From positions 124,001 through 188,000 of the forward strand of contig JADJXD010000001.1 in the NCBI GenBank assembly GCA_016715985.1: DNA of 64,000 bases. The letters run 5' to 3'. The notes beneath the pieces are model-generated. The model did not search any database, was not told the origin of the DNA, and worked only from the letters and a program-made list of their open reading frames with translations. This document shows, in pieces, positions 62,351-64,000 of the stretch. The position numbers and the translations under genes were made by a program. The stretch is from Saprospiraceae bacterium. Its GTDB lineage: Bacteria; Bacteroidota; Bacteroidia; Chitinophagales; Saprospiraceae. Numbering within the stretch: position 1 is the first letter of the stretch; every line of letters begins with the position of its first letter.

Positions 62351-63235
62351 TCAAATAAAACTCCATATCGCAAAAACGATATATTCAGCAAAAAAGAAAA
62401 CCCAAAAATACATGTAAAAACGAACAATGGATGCTTTGACCTTCAAATCTGCCATATAAACATTCAACAAAAATAATAAAAATAAAACAATATGACTATA
62501 AAACAAAAACAAATCGGAATGTGTCCAACAGACATAGATGGTACAGATATAAGCCAAACTGAGCAAAACAAAACCTGATCGAAAAACAAATTTTTCTGAA
62601 TACAATACCGCCAGCGTTTTGTAGGAATAAACCCTATCACCCGCTACATCGGGCAAATCCTTGAACCAGGCTATTGCGACACTGAATAATATGACAAAGC
62701 CGGTCAAAACCCATAATGCCCATGTGGTAGATCCAAAATCTGCATATACGGCATATCTGAAATGAAAAAACATTCCAACATTGACAAGCAAACCCCGGAC
62801 AAGCGTTATAGATAATGCTGCGGGAAGATGATGCCGTTTCAGTTGTATAGGTGGTACTGAATAAATGATACCAATAAAAACGATTATCAAAATTAAAATC
62901 CCTAAAACATACGAAAGCAAAAAAGAAGTCACCAAAGTCAGAATCAAACTTGAAATAATGATCCGCTTTGCATGACTTTTCGCTAATTCGCCTGATGCTA
63001 AAGGAAGATATGGTTTATTAATTTTATCTGACTCCACGTCAATCATCTGATTCAACCCAACTATAAATATATTGCAAGCTATACCGGTGATGATAGTCCA
63101 TACCAACAAGCATAAATGATCAGAATAATTAATGTCCTTTAATGCAAGAAGATACAGCGTAGTGATACTCATGATTGAACCAATAATGGTATGAGGTCTG
63201 CTGAATTTCCATAAGATTTGTAATTTTTTTATCAT
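62351..63235 (-). CDS. UbiA-family prenyltransferase (homogentisate-prenyltransferase-like)
   Basis: A 294-residue membrane protein with eight to nine hydrophobic helices. The two Asp-rich motifs that bind prenyl diphosphate are visible: NQMIDVESDKINKPYLPLAS and WFKDLPDVAGDR. KFSRPHTIIGSIMS at the N-terminus is typical of homogentisate phytyl/prenyl transferases and related UbiA enzymes. The acceptor is unknown (an aromatic or geranylgeranyl-glycerol type). ATG 63235 is preferred over 63259, which would overlap the upstream gene by 20 bases. Likely co-transcribed with the methyltransferase before it. Confidence 0.87.
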   Translation of the reverse strand: MIKKLQILWKFSRPHTIIGSIMSITTLYLLALKDINYSDHLCLLVWTIITGIACNIFIVGLNQMIDVESDKINKPYLPLASGELAKSHAKRIIISSLILTLVTSFLLSYVLGILILIIVFIGIIYSVPPIQLKRHHLPAALSITLVRGLLVNVGMFFHFRYAVYADFGSTTWALWVLTGFVILFSVAIAWFKDLPDVAGDRVYSYKTLAVLYSEKFVFRSGFVLLSLAYICTIYVCWTHSDLFLFYSHIVLFLLFLLNVYMADLKVKASIVRFYMYFWVFFFAEYIVFAIWSFI

Positions 63236-63239
63236 CGTT

Positions 63240-63977
63240 TTATTTACTTTGAATGACAACCAGGAAAGTTGGGAAAGAGAATATTTCAGTAATTTCTATT
63301 TTATCAGAATCGCTATATTCTTTCAGTAAATCCTGATATGATTTTTTAGTACTAGATTTAAAAACCGAGATAATACCATCTGTCAGAACGGTAAATATAT
63401 TTACAGGTAGGATATAAGTTAAAAACAATCGCTTCCAGTCAAATGGTCTGATGAATGGTGTAAACACGAGAACACCAATAGTAGATGCAAATATCACCTG
63501 AACCAAACTGAACAAATCAGGTCGCAGGATTTCAACAAATACAAAATGGCTCTTTTGATCACAAAAATTTTTCACAATAACCTTTTTCTCACTGTCGGTA
63601 AAATGATGAAAAGCATTGTACATAGTATAAATTCTGTCTTTATCAGGATCAATTTCCAATATGTTGATCGGTGATTTTTGATAATGAATGTTTGTATGAA
63701 ATGGGGTTTCCTGTGGATAAAGATCAGTTAAAATGGTTGCAGATAACTGATTCTGCAGTCTGGTATGAATATAGATGGCGGGATTGCCGTTACCACTGCA
63801 AACATCCGTAATTTTATGAAGTGAATTTTGCCTTAATTTTTCTTCTATAATTCCGGCTATACTCCTGAAAATATGAAGTTGATCTGTCAGAATACCGATG
63901 ATTTCCATTTGATGTTTACGCAACAATGGATGAAACCAATGAAAATCTTCTATTTCCCGTAACCTCACGGCTTTCAA
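63240..63977 (-). CDS. Membrane-associated class I methyltransferase-like protein
   Basis: A 245-residue protein. SAM-binding motif ITDVCSGNGNPAIYIHTRL, acidic LTDLYPQETPF, then MYNAFHHFTDSEKKVIVKNF. Unusually, after the Rossmann core there are two hydrophobic stretches (LVQVIFASTIGVLVFTPFI and LFLTYILPVNIFTVLTDGI), which would tie it to the membrane. Directly upstream of the UbiA-type prenyltransferase (4-base gap from the chosen start), so it may methylate the same lipid or quinone. Start and end are inside the window; nothing more is seen in 63978-64000. Confidence 0.72.
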   Translation of the reverse strand: MKAVRLREIEDFHWFHPLLRKHQMEIIGILTDQLHIFRSIAGIIEEKLRQNSLHKITDVCSGNGNPAIYIHTRLQNQLSATILTDLYPQETPFHTNIHYQKSPINILEIDPDKDRIYTMYNAFHHFTDSEKKVIVKNFCDQKSHFVFVEILRPDLFSLVQVIFASTIGVLVFTPFIRPFDWKRLFLTYILPVNIFTVLTDGIISVFKSSTKKSYQDLLKEYSDSDKIEITEIFSFPTFLVVIQSK

Positions 63978-64000
63978 TATGTTATATGAAGGTAATAATT

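Overview
The window comes from a Bacteroidota chromosome of low GC content. Three things point there. Surface proteins carry type IX secretion sorting domains (one CHU_C/type B tail, two type A tails). There is a PorP/SprF-like outer-membrane protein next to a PorE-like TPR/propeller/OmpA protein. Many genes are preceded by the Bacteroidota -7 promoter TAnnTTTG. The mix of genes (AlkB, fasciclin lipoprotein, PKD-rich adhesins) would suit a Saprospiria-like environmental bacterium, but that finer placement is a guess.

Layout. 1-3.9 kb: end of a serine hydrolase, a SUI1 factor, aconitase, a VOC protein. 3.9-12.5 kb: a minus-strand type IX operon, PorP/SprF-like then PorE-like then a 1680-residue PKD/CHU_C adhesin. 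12.6-17.1 kb: 3-hydroxyacyl-CoA dehydrogenase and CaiB/BaiF transferase facing a sugar-kinase-like/pfkA/cutA operon. 17.1-25.4 kb: AlkB monooxygenase, NTP pyrophosphatase-like protein, orphan TRAP binding lipoprotein, aldehyde dehydrogenase, a probable PD-(D/E)XK protein, a LytS/LytTR two-component pair and a sugar-nucleotide epimerase. 25.4-33.9 kb: accessory and repeat-rich DNA with an IS1182-like element, a frameshifted fasciclin lipoprotein, trpS, hydrolases and several palindromic repeat families. 33.9-40.8 kb: two type IX cargo genes; the larger has seven heptanucleotide repeats at its 5' end that look able to switch its reading frame. 41.4-50.5 kb: ChaN-like protein, fabG, a Na+/solute symporter, a KAS III-like protein and an acyl-CoA ligase cut in two by an intact-looking IS4-family element with an 11-bp target duplication. 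50.5-56.8 kb: envelope proteins, a lipoprotein hydrolase and a methyltransferase. 56.9-59.5 kb: Nramp-like transporter, pxpA and pxpB (5-oxoproline use), translationally coupled, with no pxpC following. 59.5-64 kb: repeat-rich gap, rimO, an NTF2-like protein, a UbiA prenyltransferase and a methyltransferase.

The most interesting items are the heptamer tract before the 1618-residue surface protein (candidate phase variation), a dispersed hairpin whose arms differ between copies yet stay complementary, an Nramp homologue that lost its metal ligands and sits with 5-oxoprolinase subunits, a KAS III-like protein lacking the usual His and Asn, and the clean IS4-family insertion whose transposase contains a textbook A AAA AAG slippery site. 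Frameshifts occur in both transposases and in the fasciclin gene, so read-level checks of homopolymers matter before calling them biological.
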